Shown one piece after another: positions 35,852 through 44,582 of a stretch of DNA of 48,013 nucleotides. Each line of letters starts with the position of its first letter. The first letter of the stretch is position 1. This DNA is from Nitrosomonadaceae bacterium (GTDB lineage: Bacteria > Pseudomonadota > Gammaproteobacteria > Burkholderiales > Nitrosomonadaceae), in contig JAUSLF010000024.1 of assembly GCA_030646695.1 (NCBI GenBank), positions 1 to 48,013 of the forward strand, in the 5' to 3' direction. The notes beneath the pieces are model-generated. The model saw only the letters and a list, made by a program, of their open reading frames with translations. It was not told where the DNA came from and ran no database searches. The position numbers and the translations under genes were made by a program.

Positions 35852-36409
35852 GTGATCCCGGAATTCAATCATTCATTTGTGTTGCCGCCATTCGTGGGCG
35901 AGCAACTCAGCCACGCCCAAGGTTCGCCTTATCCGGTGACTGCGCTGGAGTTGGTGCAACGCTTTGCCACCAGCCCAGAGCGCGGGGTGATATTGCGTGG
36001 ATTGCTGGATTACCGTGCGGAGTTGCGTGGCCTTGGCTTCGTTGATGGTTTTCAGTGGCTGGATGGCAGCTTTGTGGAAAATGTTGAGGCACATCAAAGC
36101 CGCCCGCCTAATGATGTGGATGTGGTAACTTTTGCTCACGCGCCAGCAGGTAGTTCCGAAACTGATATTCTGGGCGCGTATCCCAGTTTGTTTGATAAAG
36201 AACACTGTCTGAAGCGATTTCATTGTGACCCCGTTGTTATCATCTTGGGGAAGCGACCTGAAAAACTGGTACAGGAAACCCGTTATTGGTATGGATTGTT
36301 TTCTCATAGGCGCAACGATCAAGTTTGGAAAGGGATGCTACAACTGCCTTTACAATCTAATGATGAAATGGCGCGTGGGATATTGGATAATATGGACTCG
36401 GGAGATTAG
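35852..36409 (+). CDS. nucleotidyltransferase-fold protein (DUF6932-like)
   Basis: The 185-residue protein opens with MIPEFNHSFVLPPF, and carries a nucleotidyltransferase signature: Gly72-Ser73 in LDGSFVENVE, then Asp88-Val-Asp90 in NDVDVVTF, a spacing fitting hG(G/S)...DhD. I believe this is the DUF6932 group but cannot confirm. Proteins with this fold in accessory DNA include the MNT and AbiE-type antitoxin/toxin transferases that modify RNA or proteins. It is followed after 2 nt by an unknown gene, implying a two-gene unit. GTGAAAAGGGAG lies upstream of the ATG, giving a good ribosome site. Confidence 0.65.
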   Translation: MIPEFNHSFVLPPFVGEQLSHAQGSPYPVTALELVQRFATSPERGVILRGLLDYRAELRGLGFVDGFQWLDGSFVENVEAHQSRPPNDVDVVTFAHAPAGSSETDILGAYPSLFDKEHCLKRFHCDPVVIILGKRPEKLVQETRYWYGLFSHRRNDQVWKGMLQLPLQSNDEMARGILDNMDSGD

Positions 36410-36411
36410 CG

Positions 36412-37389
36412 ATGTTGCTACAACTTGAACGGCAATTTTTACAGGCGGATTTGGTGCAGGTGCAGGCGCTGCTGGCTCAGTGTTCCCCTGATGAAGATCC
36501 GATTGAGCATTTCCAATACGCCCAGCGTGCTCAAATGTTGCAAGGCAAACTTGCGGACATGCCAAACCTGATTGCTACTGCGCCTGCGGGGGCGGCTTTG
36601 TTTTTCGGAGGTCGTCCCGTTTTCGGCTCTCAGGGGATTAAGGCCGCTTTCAGCAGTCAGGCAATTGAACAGTTCCAGAAAATTATCAGCCAGCGATTTG
36701 CCGCGCACGAGCAGGGACCTTTGGCGCGGACAGGCCGTGTGCGATTTAGCGATGAAACCCAGTTACTGGTAACGGACGTGGTACGGGGCTCTTTTGGTTT
36801 TGTGCTTCAAGCGCCCGAAGCAGAAGCGGGCGCAAACGATGAAGCTACACTCAAGGCAGTAGTGGATGAGGTTGCGGTAACGCTCTCCAGAATGTCATCT
36901 TCTGATGAGACGTTGTTCGATCAGGCAGCGGCGGAGTTGGATGACAGGCAAATAGGCGCGCTGCAAGCATTCTTCAAGTTATTGGATAGCGAAGGCGCGA
37001 GCTTGCGACTGGTGGAGGGGGAGCGGGATTTCGAGCTTGATCGGGCTGCTGTGTCCAGAGCGCGTGAGCGTGTAGAGGGGTTGACTATTGATGATAGTAC
37101 CCGGCAAATTGACGGCCAGATAATCGGCTGGCTGGACTATTCGGGGCAGTTTGAATTGATGCCGCATGAGCGGGGGGATGTAATTCGAGGAACTGTTACC
37201 CGTGAAGTGTTGGAACGTGTAGAACGAGAGGGGATCAACCCATACAAACAACACGTTAAAATGTTGCTCAAAGTACGGGAAATCTCTGCTCGTAATCGCA
37301 CGCCAAAGCAGGCATATACATTAATGGGTTTTGAAGTTACAGCAGCACCGCCCGACTGGCCTGCACAACCTGTCCAGCAGATGCTGTAG
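36412..37389 (+). CDS. unknown protein coupled to the nucleotidyltransferase
   Basis: A 325-residue soluble protein with no signal or membrane segment. The N-terminal 60 residues are helical and Gln-rich (LLQLERQFLQADLVQVQALL), the centre is acidic (EAEAGANDEATLKAVVDEVA, DETLFDQAAAELDD), and the C-terminal part looks beta-rich (GQIIGWLDYSGQFELMP, GDVIRGTVTREV). I recognise no family. It starts 2 nt after the nucleotidyltransferase stop and ends just before the right-hand hairpin copy, so it probably works with that protein. Confidence 0.6.
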   Translation: MLLQLERQFLQADLVQVQALLAQCSPDEDPIEHFQYAQRAQMLQGKLADMPNLIATAPAGAALFFGGRPVFGSQGIKAAFSSQAIEQFQKIISQRFAAHEQGPLARTGRVRFSDETQLLVTDVVRGSFGFVLQAPEAEAGANDEATLKAVVDEVAVTLSRMSSSDETLFDQAAAELDDRQIGALQAFFKLLDSEGASLRLVEGERDFELDRAAVSRARERVEGLTIDDSTRQIDGQIIGWLDYSGQFELMPHERGDVIRGTVTREVLERVEREGINPYKQHVKMLLKVREISARNRTPKQAYTLMGFEVTAAPPDWPAQPVQQML

Positions 37390-37502
37390 AGCACCTCTAA
37401 AAATCCAGATTTCATTGCGCTATTGCATTACGAATTGTTCGCGTATCTTGCATGGGGGGCATCAACCCATGGGATGCAGCAGATGAGGGGTGCAATAACC
37501 AA

Positions 37503-37532
37503 GTTTATTATCTAATGCGCTGGATAATAAAC
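37503..37532. repeat. 30-nt hairpin, right copy
   Basis: GTTTATTATC and GATAATAAAC around the loop TAATGCGCTG, arms identical to the copy at 35161-35190 and the same 10-nt loop length with GCGC at the same place. It lies 114 bp after the stop of the 325-residue protein. The gene-free stretch 37390-37776 otherwise contains a short hairpin GCCGC-TAAGTG-GCGGC near 37595, a possible 58-codon ORF and the presumed promoter of the tol operon, with a -10-like TATAGT near 37726. Confidence 0.75.
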
Positions 37533-37573
37533 GCAGAAAACAGATAGTTCGACTACGGATCATGGGGTTGTAG

Positions 37574-37750
37574 ATGCTGTTATTATCTGGCTGGCCGCTA
37601 AGTGGCGGCACACAAGTTGCAATCGGTACGACTATCCGCTGGACTTGGGTGGCAACAAATTGGTCTAACGTAAAATATAAAAAGTGGATACGGATGGGGG
37701 ACGATGGTATTAGTGGCACTATTTGGTATAGTGCGCCAGACTCTCAGTGA
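37574..37750 (+). CDS. possible small ORF downstream of the right hairpin
   Basis: ATG to TGA, 58 residues, starting MLLLSGWPLSGG and ending GTIWYSAPDSQ. It begins at the place corresponding to the DprA-like start relative to the hairpin, and its first codons (LLLSGW) resemble PLLSSW of that protein. It has only a weak ribosome site and no recognised family, and could be a remnant or chance ORF. Confidence 0.2.
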   Translation: MLLLSGWPLSGGTQVAIGTTIRWTWVATNWSNVKYKKWIRMGDDGISGTIWYSAPDSQ

Positions 37751-37776
37751 CCCGAATTTTTTAAGATCTAATACAG

Positions 37777-38199
37777 ATGTTTGACCCCACACCTGGCTCA
37801 ACTTTCTCCCTTCCGGTACGCGTGTATTATCAGGATACAGATGCGGGCGGAGTGGTTTATCATTCGACTTATCTCGATTTCATGGAGCGCGCCCGTTACG
37901 AATGGCTGCGGGAACTGGGATTTGATATTCACTCGCTGGTGCAGGTACACAAGGCAATTTTCATGATACGTTCACTCAACATTGAATATTTCAAGCCAGC
38001 ATTGCTGGACGATTTATTGCATGTGAGCGTGCAAGTAACGGCAGTAGGCAGAAGCCGCCTGACACTCTGCCAGCAAGTGTTGCGTGGTCAGACCGTACTG
38101 GCCAGCGCTGGCGTTAATGCAGTGTGTGTGGGTGTCGATACTCTCAAGCCAGTGAGCGTGCCAGCGCCACTGCGTCACAAACTTGGAAAACTCTTATGA
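37777..38199 (+). CDS. ybgC: Tol-Pal-associated acyl-CoA thioesterase YbgC
   Basis: The 140-residue hotdog thioesterase has the YbgC motif YYQDTDAGGVVYHSTYLDFMERARYEWLR, with the catalytic Asp in DTDAGG, and HKAIFMIRSLNIEYFKPALLDD. It opens the tol-pal operon as in many proteobacteria and its stop overlaps the tolQ start by ATGA. Confidence 0.95.
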   Translation: MFDPTPGSTFSLPVRVYYQDTDAGGVVYHSTYLDFMERARYEWLRELGFDIHSLVQVHKAIFMIRSLNIEYFKPALLDDLLHVSVQVTAVGRSRLTLCQQVLRGQTVLASAGVNAVCVGVDTLKPVSVPAPLRHKLGKLL

Positions 38200-38879
38200 A
38201 CGCATCGGTTACACAAGACATGTCTCTTTTTCATCTCATCGGCAGCGCCAGTTTGCCGGTACAACTGGTGATGCTGCTGCTGTTGCTGACTTCATTTATG
38301 TCGTGGTGGTTCATTTTCCGTAAGATGTTCACCATCCGGCTGGCGATGAAGCAGAGTGATGAATTTGAGGATATTTTCTGGAAAGGTCCGGATCTGAACA
38401 AGCTCTATCAAAGTGCAAGTGACGCGCGCCACCCGGCGGGCAGTATGGAGCGGATTTTTGAGGCGGGCTTCCGCGAGTTCGTCAAGAACAAGCGCCAGCC
38501 GGGGATGGATATCAGTACGGTGATGGATGGCACGCGACGGGCAATGCGCGCCACTTACCAACGGGAAATGGATAGCCTTGAATCACACTTGTCTTTTCTG
38601 GCAACAGTAGGGTCAGTGAGTCCTTACGTTGGCCTGTTCGGCACGGTTTGGGGAATCATGAATTCTTTCCGTGGGTTGTCCAATGTTACCCAGGCTACCA
38701 TCGCCCATGTTGCGCCTGGTATTGCCGAGGCGCTGATCGCGACCGCGATGGGATTGTTTGCTGCAATTCCCGCAGTCATTGCTTACAACCGCTACGCGCA
38801 CGATGTCGACCGGCTGGCAACTCGTTTTGAGAGTTTCATGGAAGAATTGTCCAATGTATTGCAGCGGCAAGCGGCCTGA
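38196..38879 (+). CDS. tolQ: Tol-Pal system protein TolQ
   Basis: The 227-residue inner-membrane protein of the MotA/TolQ/ExbB proton-channel family has three membrane segments: the first near residues 16-40 (LPVQLVMLLLLLTSFMSWWFIF), and two after the cytoplasmic loop, in SVSPYVGLFGTVWGIMNSF and IAEALIATAMGLFAAIPAVIAYN. It forms the force-generating complex with TolR. The start at 38196 is fixed by the ATGA overlap with ybgC. Confidence 0.96.
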   Translation: MNASVTQDMSLFHLIGSASLPVQLVMLLLLLTSFMSWWFIFRKMFTIRLAMKQSDEFEDIFWKGPDLNKLYQSASDARHPAGSMERIFEAGFREFVKNKRQPGMDISTVMDGTRRAMRATYQREMDSLESHLSFLATVGSVSPYVGLFGTVWGIMNSFRGLSNVTQATIAHVAPGIAEALIATAMGLFAAIPAVIAYNRYAHDVDRLATRFESFMEELSNVLQRQAA

Positions 38880-38906
38880 TGAAGGTGACTTTATGGAGCG
38901 GGTGTC

Positions 38907-39323
38907 ATGACTGAACGCCGCACCAGGCGCCGGCAGATGAACGAGATCAACGTCGTACCGTACATCGACGTAATGCTGGTGTTGCTGGTGATTTTCATGA
39001 TTACGGCGCCGCTCATCAGTCCCGGCCAGGTCGAATTGCCGCAGATCGGCAAATCCCTGACACCGCCAGTTGCGCCGCTGGAAGTGATCATCAAGGCCGA
39101 TGGCAGTCTGACGCTGCATGATCGCGACAAGGCGGGCACCGAACAGACCATCAGCCGCACCCAACTGGTCGAGGCAATCAAGCAGAAGCAGGCGCAAAAC
39201 GCTGAGCAGCCGGTGGTGATCGCTGCCGACAAAAGTGTACGTTACGAAGAAGTGATGAACGTGATGGATATTCTGCAACAGCAGCAAGTGAAAAAAGTCG
39301 GGCTACTAGCCAGATCGAAATGA
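38907..39323 (+). CDS. tolR: Tol-Pal system protein TolR
   Basis: The 138-residue protein has one transmembrane helix with the proton-pathway Asp (INVVPYIDVMLVLLVIFMI) and a periplasmic ExbD/TolR domain ending in MDILQQQQVKKVGLLAR. Partner of TolQ. Stop and tolA start overlap by 4 nt. Confidence 0.96.
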   Translation: MTERRTRRRQMNEINVVPYIDVMLVLLVIFMITAPLISPGQVELPQIGKSLTPPVAPLEVIIKADGSLTLHDRDKAGTEQTISRTQLVEAIKQKQAQNAEQPVVIAADKSVRYEEVMNVMDILQQQQVKKVGLLARSK

Positions 39324-40054
39324 GTGTGCTGGCATTGCGAGACTCCGCGCACCCTGAACCGGGATTATTACCGGCAGGAGTACTGGCGCTGCTGGTGCAT
39401 GTGGCTTTTTTTGTTTTTATGATTTTCGGTCTCAGTTGGAAAAGCTATCCGCCCGAAGGCATGGTAGTGGATTTGTGGAGCAGTTTGCCCGAGCCGGTTC
39501 CGCCGCCCGCCAGGGCAAGGCCCTTACCACCCAAACCGGCCCCATTGCCCCCTGAGGTAAAGCTGCTGCCGCCGAAGCCGGAGACGCCACCACCCACAAA
39601 GCCGGATATTGCGCTCAAGGAAAAGGTTGAGCCACCCAAACCGGTGGAGAAAAAGCAGCCAACGCCGGAAGAGCAAAAGCCCAAGGTAGCTGATGATCTG
39701 GAACAGTTGGTGCGAGATCAGGAAGCGCTTGAAAAACAGCGGGCGCAGCAGGCGGCGCAATCCCGGGCGCTGGACGTGATCGCCGAATACAAGGCAAAAA
39801 TCATGGCCAAAATAAGGAGCCGTATTGTCTTGCCGCCCAATATACCAGATGATTCAGTGGCGGAACTTGATGTCACTTTACTGCCGGGCGGCGACATTCT
39901 TAATGTGAGGCTGCGGAAGAGCAGTGGCTATGCCGCGTTTGACAGCGCCGTGGAGCGTGCCATTTATCTGGCCAAGCCGCTGCCGCTGCCACCCGACCCG
40001 GCCCTGTTTCCTAAATTTCGCGATTTGAGTCTCAAGGTGCATTATCGCGAATGA
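39320..40054 (+). CDS. tolA: Tol-Pal envelope-spanning protein TolA
   Basis: The 244-residue protein has a single N-terminal membrane helix (about 18-40) and a proline-rich spacer (residues 60-130, many PPKP repeats) in place of most of the long alanine-rich helix of E. coli TolA, then a short charged helix and a TonB-like C-terminal domain (AELDVTLLPGGDILNVRLRKSSGYAAFDSAV). It is much shorter than the 421-residue E. coli protein, which is usual in betaproteobacteria. Confidence 0.93.
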   Translation: MSVLALRDSAHPEPGLLPAGVLALLVHVAFFVFMIFGLSWKSYPPEGMVVDLWSSLPEPVPPPARARPLPPKPAPLPPEVKLLPPKPETPPPTKPDIALKEKVEPPKPVEKKQPTPEEQKPKVADDLEQLVRDQEALEKQRAQQAAQSRALDVIAEYKAKIMAKIRSRIVLPPNIPDDSVAELDVTLLPGGDILNVRLRKSSGYAAFDSAVERAIYLAKPLPLPPDPALFPKFRDLSLKVHYRE

Positions 40055-40097
40055 CTGGTAAAACTTACGGTATTATCCGGTATCATGGGCTAACACA

Positions 40098-41414
40098 ATG
40101 AGAGCTGTTTTTATGCTGATGAGGTCTCGTCAACCTTCCCGTCACACACTTACACTTGTCTTTTTACTGTGGATTAGCACGCCACTCCAGGCTGCGCTCG
40201 ACATCGAAATATTTGGCGGTGGCGCGACCCAGATACCCATCGCGATTGTTCCTTTCGCCGCCGAAGAAAAGCTCAAGCAAGGCATCACCGCAGTGGTGGC
40301 GGCTGATCTGCAGCGTAGCGGTCTTTTCCGGCTGGTTGATGCATCCGGTCCTGCGCTACGCGACCCGCGGCAGGTCGTCTATTCTGACTGGAAAAACCGC
40401 GGCACCGATGCACTGGTAATCGGTAGTACGGTGGTGCTGCCGGACGGGCGAGTGGAAGTGGGCTTTCACCTGATGGATGTAGCAAAACAGGTGCAGTTGA
40501 CCGACTACATCATGATCGTCCCGGCAGACCGATTGCGCGCCGCAGCCCATCAGATAGCCGATATCATTTATGAAAGACTGACGGGTGATGTGGGCGTATT
40601 CAGCACCCGCATTGCTTATGTAGTCAAGCAGGGTAACAAGTATGCGCTGCAAGTGGCGGATGCTGACGGTTTTAATGCCCAGTCGATCATTGAATACAGC
40701 GAACCGATCATTTCACCCGCGTGGTCGCCGGACGGTACCCAGATTGCCTACGTATCATTTGAAAATAAGAAGCCGGTAGTCTACGTGCAAACGCTGGCAA
40801 CCCGGGCGCGCAAGGCGGTGGCCAATTTCAAGGGGAGCAACAGCGCCCCGGCATGGTCGCCCGACGGCAAGAAGCTGGCGGTGGTGCTGTCCCTGCAGGG
40901 CGGTTCGCAGATATTTCTGGTAAATGCGGATGGAAGCGGTTTGCAAAGGCTCAGTCAAAGCTCCGGAATCGATACCGAGCCCAATTTTTCACCAGACGGC
41001 CAGTCGATTATTTTTACTTCCGATCGTGGCGGCAGCCCGCAAATCTACCGCATGCCGGTAACGGGGACTGCGTCCGGAACAGCCGAGCGCCTTACCTTCG
41101 AAGGCAGCTATAATGTCAGCCCACATCATAGCCGGGATGGAAAAAGCTTTACCTTCATTCACCGCAACGGCACCAGATTCAATGTCGCCGTGCAGTACCT
41201 GGCTACCCGCCAAGTGCAGTTGCTGACCGATTCACGCTTTGACGAATCTCCCAGTCCCGCTCCCAACGATAAGATGATATTGTATGCAACCGAGGTAAAG
41301 GGGCGTGGTATATTAGCCGTAGTATCAAGTGACGGCAAAACAAGACAAGAGCTCTCAATGCAGGTGGGTGATGTAAGAGAGCCGGCATGGGGGCCCTTGC
41401 CGAGAGTGCGATAA
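40098..41414 (+). CDS. tolB: Tol-Pal system protein TolB
   Basis: The 438-residue periplasmic protein has a signal peptide (TLVFLLWISTPLQA), an N-terminal alpha/beta domain (IPIAIVPFAAEE) and a six-bladed beta-propeller with repeated SPAWSPDG, APAWSPDGKKLA, EPNFSPDGQSIIFTSDRGG motifs. It binds Pal and the TolA system at the outer membrane. Other ATGs seven and nine codons in could be the start. Confidence 0.96.
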   Translation: MRAVFMLMRSRQPSRHTLTLVFLLWISTPLQAALDIEIFGGGATQIPIAIVPFAAEEKLKQGITAVVAADLQRSGLFRLVDASGPALRDPRQVVYSDWKNRGTDALVIGSTVVLPDGRVEVGFHLMDVAKQVQLTDYIMIVPADRLRAAAHQIADIIYERLTGDVGVFSTRIAYVVKQGNKYALQVADADGFNAQSIIEYSEPIISPAWSPDGTQIAYVSFENKKPVVYVQTLATRARKAVANFKGSNSAPAWSPDGKKLAVVLSLQGGSQIFLVNADGSGLQRLSQSSGIDTEPNFSPDGQSIIFTSDRGGSPQIYRMPVTGTASGTAERLTFEGSYNVSPHHSRDGKSFTFIHRNGTRFNVAVQYLATRQVQLLTDSRFDESPSPAPNDKMILYATEVKGRGILAVVSSDGKTRQELSMQVGDVREPAWGPLPRVR

Positions 41415-41458
41415 CCCCCGGTTAAAAGTTTCTCAATTTAATTTAAAAGGAGCAAAGC

Positions 41459-41956
41459 ATGAAAAAAGTAATGAGCGTATTACTCATCGGCTTGTTGTCA
41501 GCATGCGCCAGCCAGACCACCCAACCCACCGCCGTGGAAGATAAATCTGCCGCCCAGGCAGCACCTGCGGCAGCGGCAGACCCCAACCTTAACCCTATCC
41601 TGCGGGATCCAAATAATATTCTGTCTAAGCGCAGCGTTTATTACGATTACGACAGTTTCGTAGTGAAGAATGAATACAGGCCTCTGGTGCAAGCCCACGC
41701 GCAGTATCTGCGCGACAACGCTGGCGCCAGAGTACTGCTGCAAGGCAACGCCGATGAGCGCGGCAGCCGCGAGTACAACCTGGCGTTGGGCCAGAAACGT
41801 GCCGACAGCGTGAAAAACGCGATGACCCTGTCGGGCGCCAAGGATAGCCAAATTGAGGCTGTCAGCCTGGGTGAGGAAAAGCCCCGCGCCACCGGGCGTG
41901 ACGAAGCCTCCTGGGCCGAGAACCGCCGTACGGATATCCGCTACCAGGGCGAGTAA
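41459..41956 (+). CDS. pal: peptidoglycan-associated lipoprotein Pal
   Basis: The 165-residue protein has lipobox LLSAC (Cys16), an Ala/Pro-rich linker and an OmpA-like peptidoglycan-binding domain with SVYYDYDSFVV, GNADERGSREYNLALGQKRAD and SLGEEKPRATG. AAAGGAGC lies before the ATG. It tethers the outer membrane to peptidoglycan. Confidence 0.97.
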   Translation: MKKVMSVLLIGLLSACASQTTQPTAVEDKSAAQAAPAAAADPNLNPILRDPNNILSKRSVYYDYDSFVVKNEYRPLVQAHAQYLRDNAGARVLLQGNADERGSREYNLALGQKRADSVKNAMTLSGAKDSQIEAVSLGEEKPRATGRDEASWAENRRTDIRYQGE

Positions 41957-41958
41957 CC

Positions 41959-42780
41959 ATGCGCGTGCGCGCTCTATTATTGTCGTTATTGATAGTAGTT
42001 AGTAATCCGGGTTACGCCGGATTGTTCGGCGACAAGGAAGCGCGCAGACAGATCGCCGATCAGCAGGCGCTGATCGGCGATCTGTTCACGCGTATTGCAA
42101 GGCTGGAAGAAGTGCTTGATAACCAGGCGCTACTTAATTTCCATACCCAGATCGAAGCACTCAAACAAGATATCAACAAGCTGCGCGGTCAGATCGAAGT
42201 GCTGGTCAACGAAAATGAACTAACGCAGAAGCGACAACGGGATTTCTATATTGATCTGGACAGCCGGCTGAGACGGATCGAGCAGCCCGCCCCGCCCGCA
42301 ATGTCCGCCTCCCCCGTTCCGTCAGAAGTTGCTGGATCGGAATCAGATGCGCCGCTTCCGGTTACCGTAGTGGATACGCCTGCTGCCAATGCTGCAACGG
42401 CGGAAGCTGCAGAGAATGGTGCCTACGAGGCGGCTTATGATCTGTTCAAGGCCGGCAGTTACCAGGATGCCATTAGCAGATTCCAGAATTTGCTCGAAAG
42501 TCATCCTAGATCCAGATTTGCACCCAGTGCTCACTATTGGATCGGTAATGCTTATTATGCGCTGCGTGATTTTGACAACGCCATCGAAACCCAGCGAAAT
42601 CTGATCAAAGCTTTTCCCGATAGCGCCAAGGCTCCCGATGCGCTGCTCAATATCGCCAGCAGCCAGCGAGAGATGAATAAAATTGCCGCATCCAGGAAAA
42701 CTTTGGAAGAACTGATCGCCAGATACCCCATCAGCGATGCTGCAGATAAAGCCAAGCAACGACTGGTGAATAGAAAGTAA
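41959..42780 (+). CDS. cpoB: cell division coordinator CpoB (YbgF)
   Basis: The 273-residue periplasmic protein has a signal peptide (LLLSLLIVVSNPGYA), an N-terminal trimerising coiled coil (about 25-110) and C-terminal TPR repeats (YEAAYDLFKAGSYQDAISRF, HYWIGNAYYALRDFDNAIE). It starts 2 nt after the pal stop. It couples Tol-Pal constriction with peptidoglycan synthesis. Confidence 0.94.
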   Translation: MRVRALLLSLLIVVSNPGYAGLFGDKEARRQIADQQALIGDLFTRIARLEEVLDNQALLNFHTQIEALKQDINKLRGQIEVLVNENELTQKRQRDFYIDLDSRLRRIEQPAPPAMSASPVPSEVAGSESDAPLPVTVVDTPAANAATAEAAENGAYEAAYDLFKAGSYQDAISRFQNLLESHPRSRFAPSAHYWIGNAYYALRDFDNAIETQRNLIKAFPDSAKAPDALLNIASSQREMNKIAASRKTLEELIARYPISDAADKAKQRLVNRK

Positions 42781-42879
42781 GGCAGCCACCGGTTGCTGGC
42801 GGTGGCTCCACTTGGCGCTATGGTTCACATCCCTTCCTCATTGCGACACAAATTCACACGAATTCCTGAGGTCAGAACT

Positions 42880-43512
42880 TTGCGCGTCAGTGAAATATTC
42901 TTTTCCCTGCAGGGGGAGACCAGCCGTGTCGGCTTGCCTACCGTGTTTGTGCGTCTGACCGGCTGCCCTTTACGTTGCAGGTATTGCGACACCGAATACG
43001 CTTTTTACGGCGGTGAAAGCATGACTATCCCCGCCATTCTGGATGAAATTTCCGGTTACACGCCGCGCTATGTCACGGTTACTGGCGGCGAGCCTCTGGC
43101 GCAGAAAGAGTGCCTGATGTTGCTCCGGTCATTGTGCGACACGGGCTATTCAGTATCGCTCGAAACCAGCGGGGCACTGGATATATCCGCGGTGGATGTG
43201 CGCGTGTCCAGAGTTCTGGATATAAAAACACCCGGTTCGGGTGAAGTGGAGAAGAATCGCTGGACCAACCTCAACCATCTTGCACCCCATGATGAACTGA
43301 AGTTTGTGCTGTGCGATGAAGCGGACTACCAATGGGCGATTGCAGTGATGCGTGAGCGTCGTCTGGACCTGATATGTCCGATCTTGTTTTCGCCGGTTCA
43401 TGGCAAGCTTGATCCGGCAATGCTTGCTGCCTGGGTGCTGCGCGACCGCTTACCGGTGCGGCTGCAAATCCAGCTGCACAAGCTGTTGTGGGGTGAGGGA
43501 CCGGGGCGATGA
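42880..43512 (+). CDS. queE: 7-carboxy-7-deazaguanine synthase QueE
   Basis: The radical SAM enzyme of the queuosine precursor pathway has the cluster motif [11 protein letters not shown] (Cx3CxxC), [18 protein letters not shown] before it and VTGGEPLAQ after it. The frame opens at 42793 (TTG) with an ATG at 42820; I prefer the TTG at 42880 because GAGG lies 8 nt upstream and the family starts near TLRVSEIF, giving about 210 residues. It is next to queC, its pathway partner. Confidence 0.93.
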   Translation: MRVSEIFFSLQGETSRVGLPTVFVRLTGCPLRCRYCDTEYAFYGGESMTIPAILDEISGYTPRYVTVTGGEPLAQKECLMLLRSLCDTGYSVSLETSGALDISAVDVRVSRVLDIKTPGSGEVEKNRWTNLNHLAPHDELKFVLCDEADYQWAIAVMRERRLDLICPILFSPVHGKLDPAMLAAWVLRDRLPVRLQIQLHKLLWGEGPGR

Positions 43513-43555
43513 ACAGTCGGGAAGGGGTGCGGTACGAATTCATTTTTTTGGTCTT

Positions 43556-44236
43556 ATGACTAAGGCCGTGGTGCTGCTGTCGGGGGGGCTGGACTCGGCC
43601 ACCACACTTGCCATCGCGCGCGACCGGGGGTACGAGTGTTATGCCCTGAGTATCGATTACGCTCAACGTCATGGCGCGGAACTGGTAGCAGCAGAAAGGG
43701 TAGCGCGATCCACCGGAGCATGTGAGCATCGGATCGTCAGAGTTGATTTGGCGGCGTTCGGCGGATCGGCCCTCACCGACGCATCCATTGCCGTCCCTAC
43801 GGAAGGGATCAAGGCGGGTATCCCAGTTACTTATGTTCCCGCCCGCAACACCATTATGTTATCGCTGGCGCTGGCATGGGCCGAGGTGCTTGGAAGCTAC
43901 GACATTTTTATTGGCGTCAATGCGGTGGATTATTCCGGTTATCCGGATTGCCGGCCCGAATACATCGCAGCTTTCGAACAAATGGCGAATCTGGCCACCA
44001 AGGCTGCAATTGAAGGCAACAGGTTGAGCATCCATGCGCCGCTTATCAGCTTGTCCAAGGCAGAAATCATCCGGCAAGGGATTTTGCTGGGGGTGGATTA
44101 CGGCTTGACGGTATCCTGCTACCAGGCAGATGCGGCGGGGCTGGCCTGCGGAGTGTGTGATTCCTGCCGATTGCGCCGGGCAGGATTTACGGCAGCGGAG
44201 GTGCCGGATCCGACGCGCTACCGGGCGTCGCTATAG
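43556..44236 (+). CDS. queC: 7-cyano-7-deazaguanine synthase QueC
   Basis: The 226-residue ATP-dependent enzyme converts CDG to preQ0. The PP-loop is [16 protein letters not shown], followed by [18 protein letters not shown] and [18 protein letters not shown], and the zinc-binding Cys cluster is in [21 protein letters not shown]. The ATG at 43556 has no visible ribosome site; the longer frame from 43400 lies inside queE. Confidence 0.96.
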   Translation: MTKAVVLLSGGLDSATTLAIARDRGYECYALSIDYAQRHGAELVAAERVARSTGACEHRIVRVDLAAFGGSALTDASIAVPTEGIKAGIPVTYVPARNTIMLSLALAWAEVLGSYDIFIGVNAVDYSGYPDCRPEYIAAFEQMANLATKAAIEGNRLSIHAPLISLSKAEIIRQGILLGVDYGLTVSCYQADAAGLACGVCDSCRLRRAGFTAAEVPDPTRYRASL

Positions 44237-44242
44237 GGCGCT

Positions 44243-44257
44243 TCTGAAAAATTCAGA
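44243..44257. terminator. short hairpin between convergent genes
   Basis: TCTGAA-AAA-TTCAGA follows the queC stop by 6 nt. It is a perfect six-pair stem but has no strong T-run, so termination is only a suggestion. Confidence 0.25.
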
Positions 44258-44291
44258 TACCGCTCTTGTGACAGCATCTCTTTGTAAAACC

Positions 44292-44561
44292 CTACTCCGC
44301 ATCCGGTGGTTTGGTGTGGTTTTTGCGACGGTCAAGCCACCAGGCAAGTACAGGCAATAGCACAAAGGAACCCGGGAGCGCAATCACGGTGAGATAAGAA
44401 CCCAGGCGAGAGATGCATTGCAGCTGCTGCTTGAGTTCAGCGCGATCTTCTGCGGCCCACTTCTGCTTGTTCCGCGGTTTCATCAGAAGCGGTATTAACC
44501 CCTTTACCTGTAGCATCTCGCTAAGAATGTGTTCTTTCTCCCGCTCCAGTACTTTCCACAT
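44292..44561 (-). CDS. small membrane-associated protein, unknown
   Basis: The 89-residue protein has a basic amphipathic N-terminal half (REKEHILSEMLQVKG, MKPRNKQKWAAEDRAELKQQL) and one C-terminal membrane segment (LTVIALPGSFVLLPVLAWWLDRRKN). The PGSF..LP..AWWLDRRK pattern recurs in small proteobacterial proteins with LETM1-like features, but I am not certain. It is the last gene of the minus-strand cluster with yqjK, yqjE and yqjD homologues. Confidence 0.6.
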   Translation of the reverse strand: MWKVLEREKEHILSEMLQVKGLIPLLMKPRNKQKWAAEDRAELKQQLQCISRLGSYLTVIALPGSFVLLPVLAWWLDRRKNHTKPPDAE

Positions 44562-44582
44562 TCTTTTTGGTTCAGCTATAGG

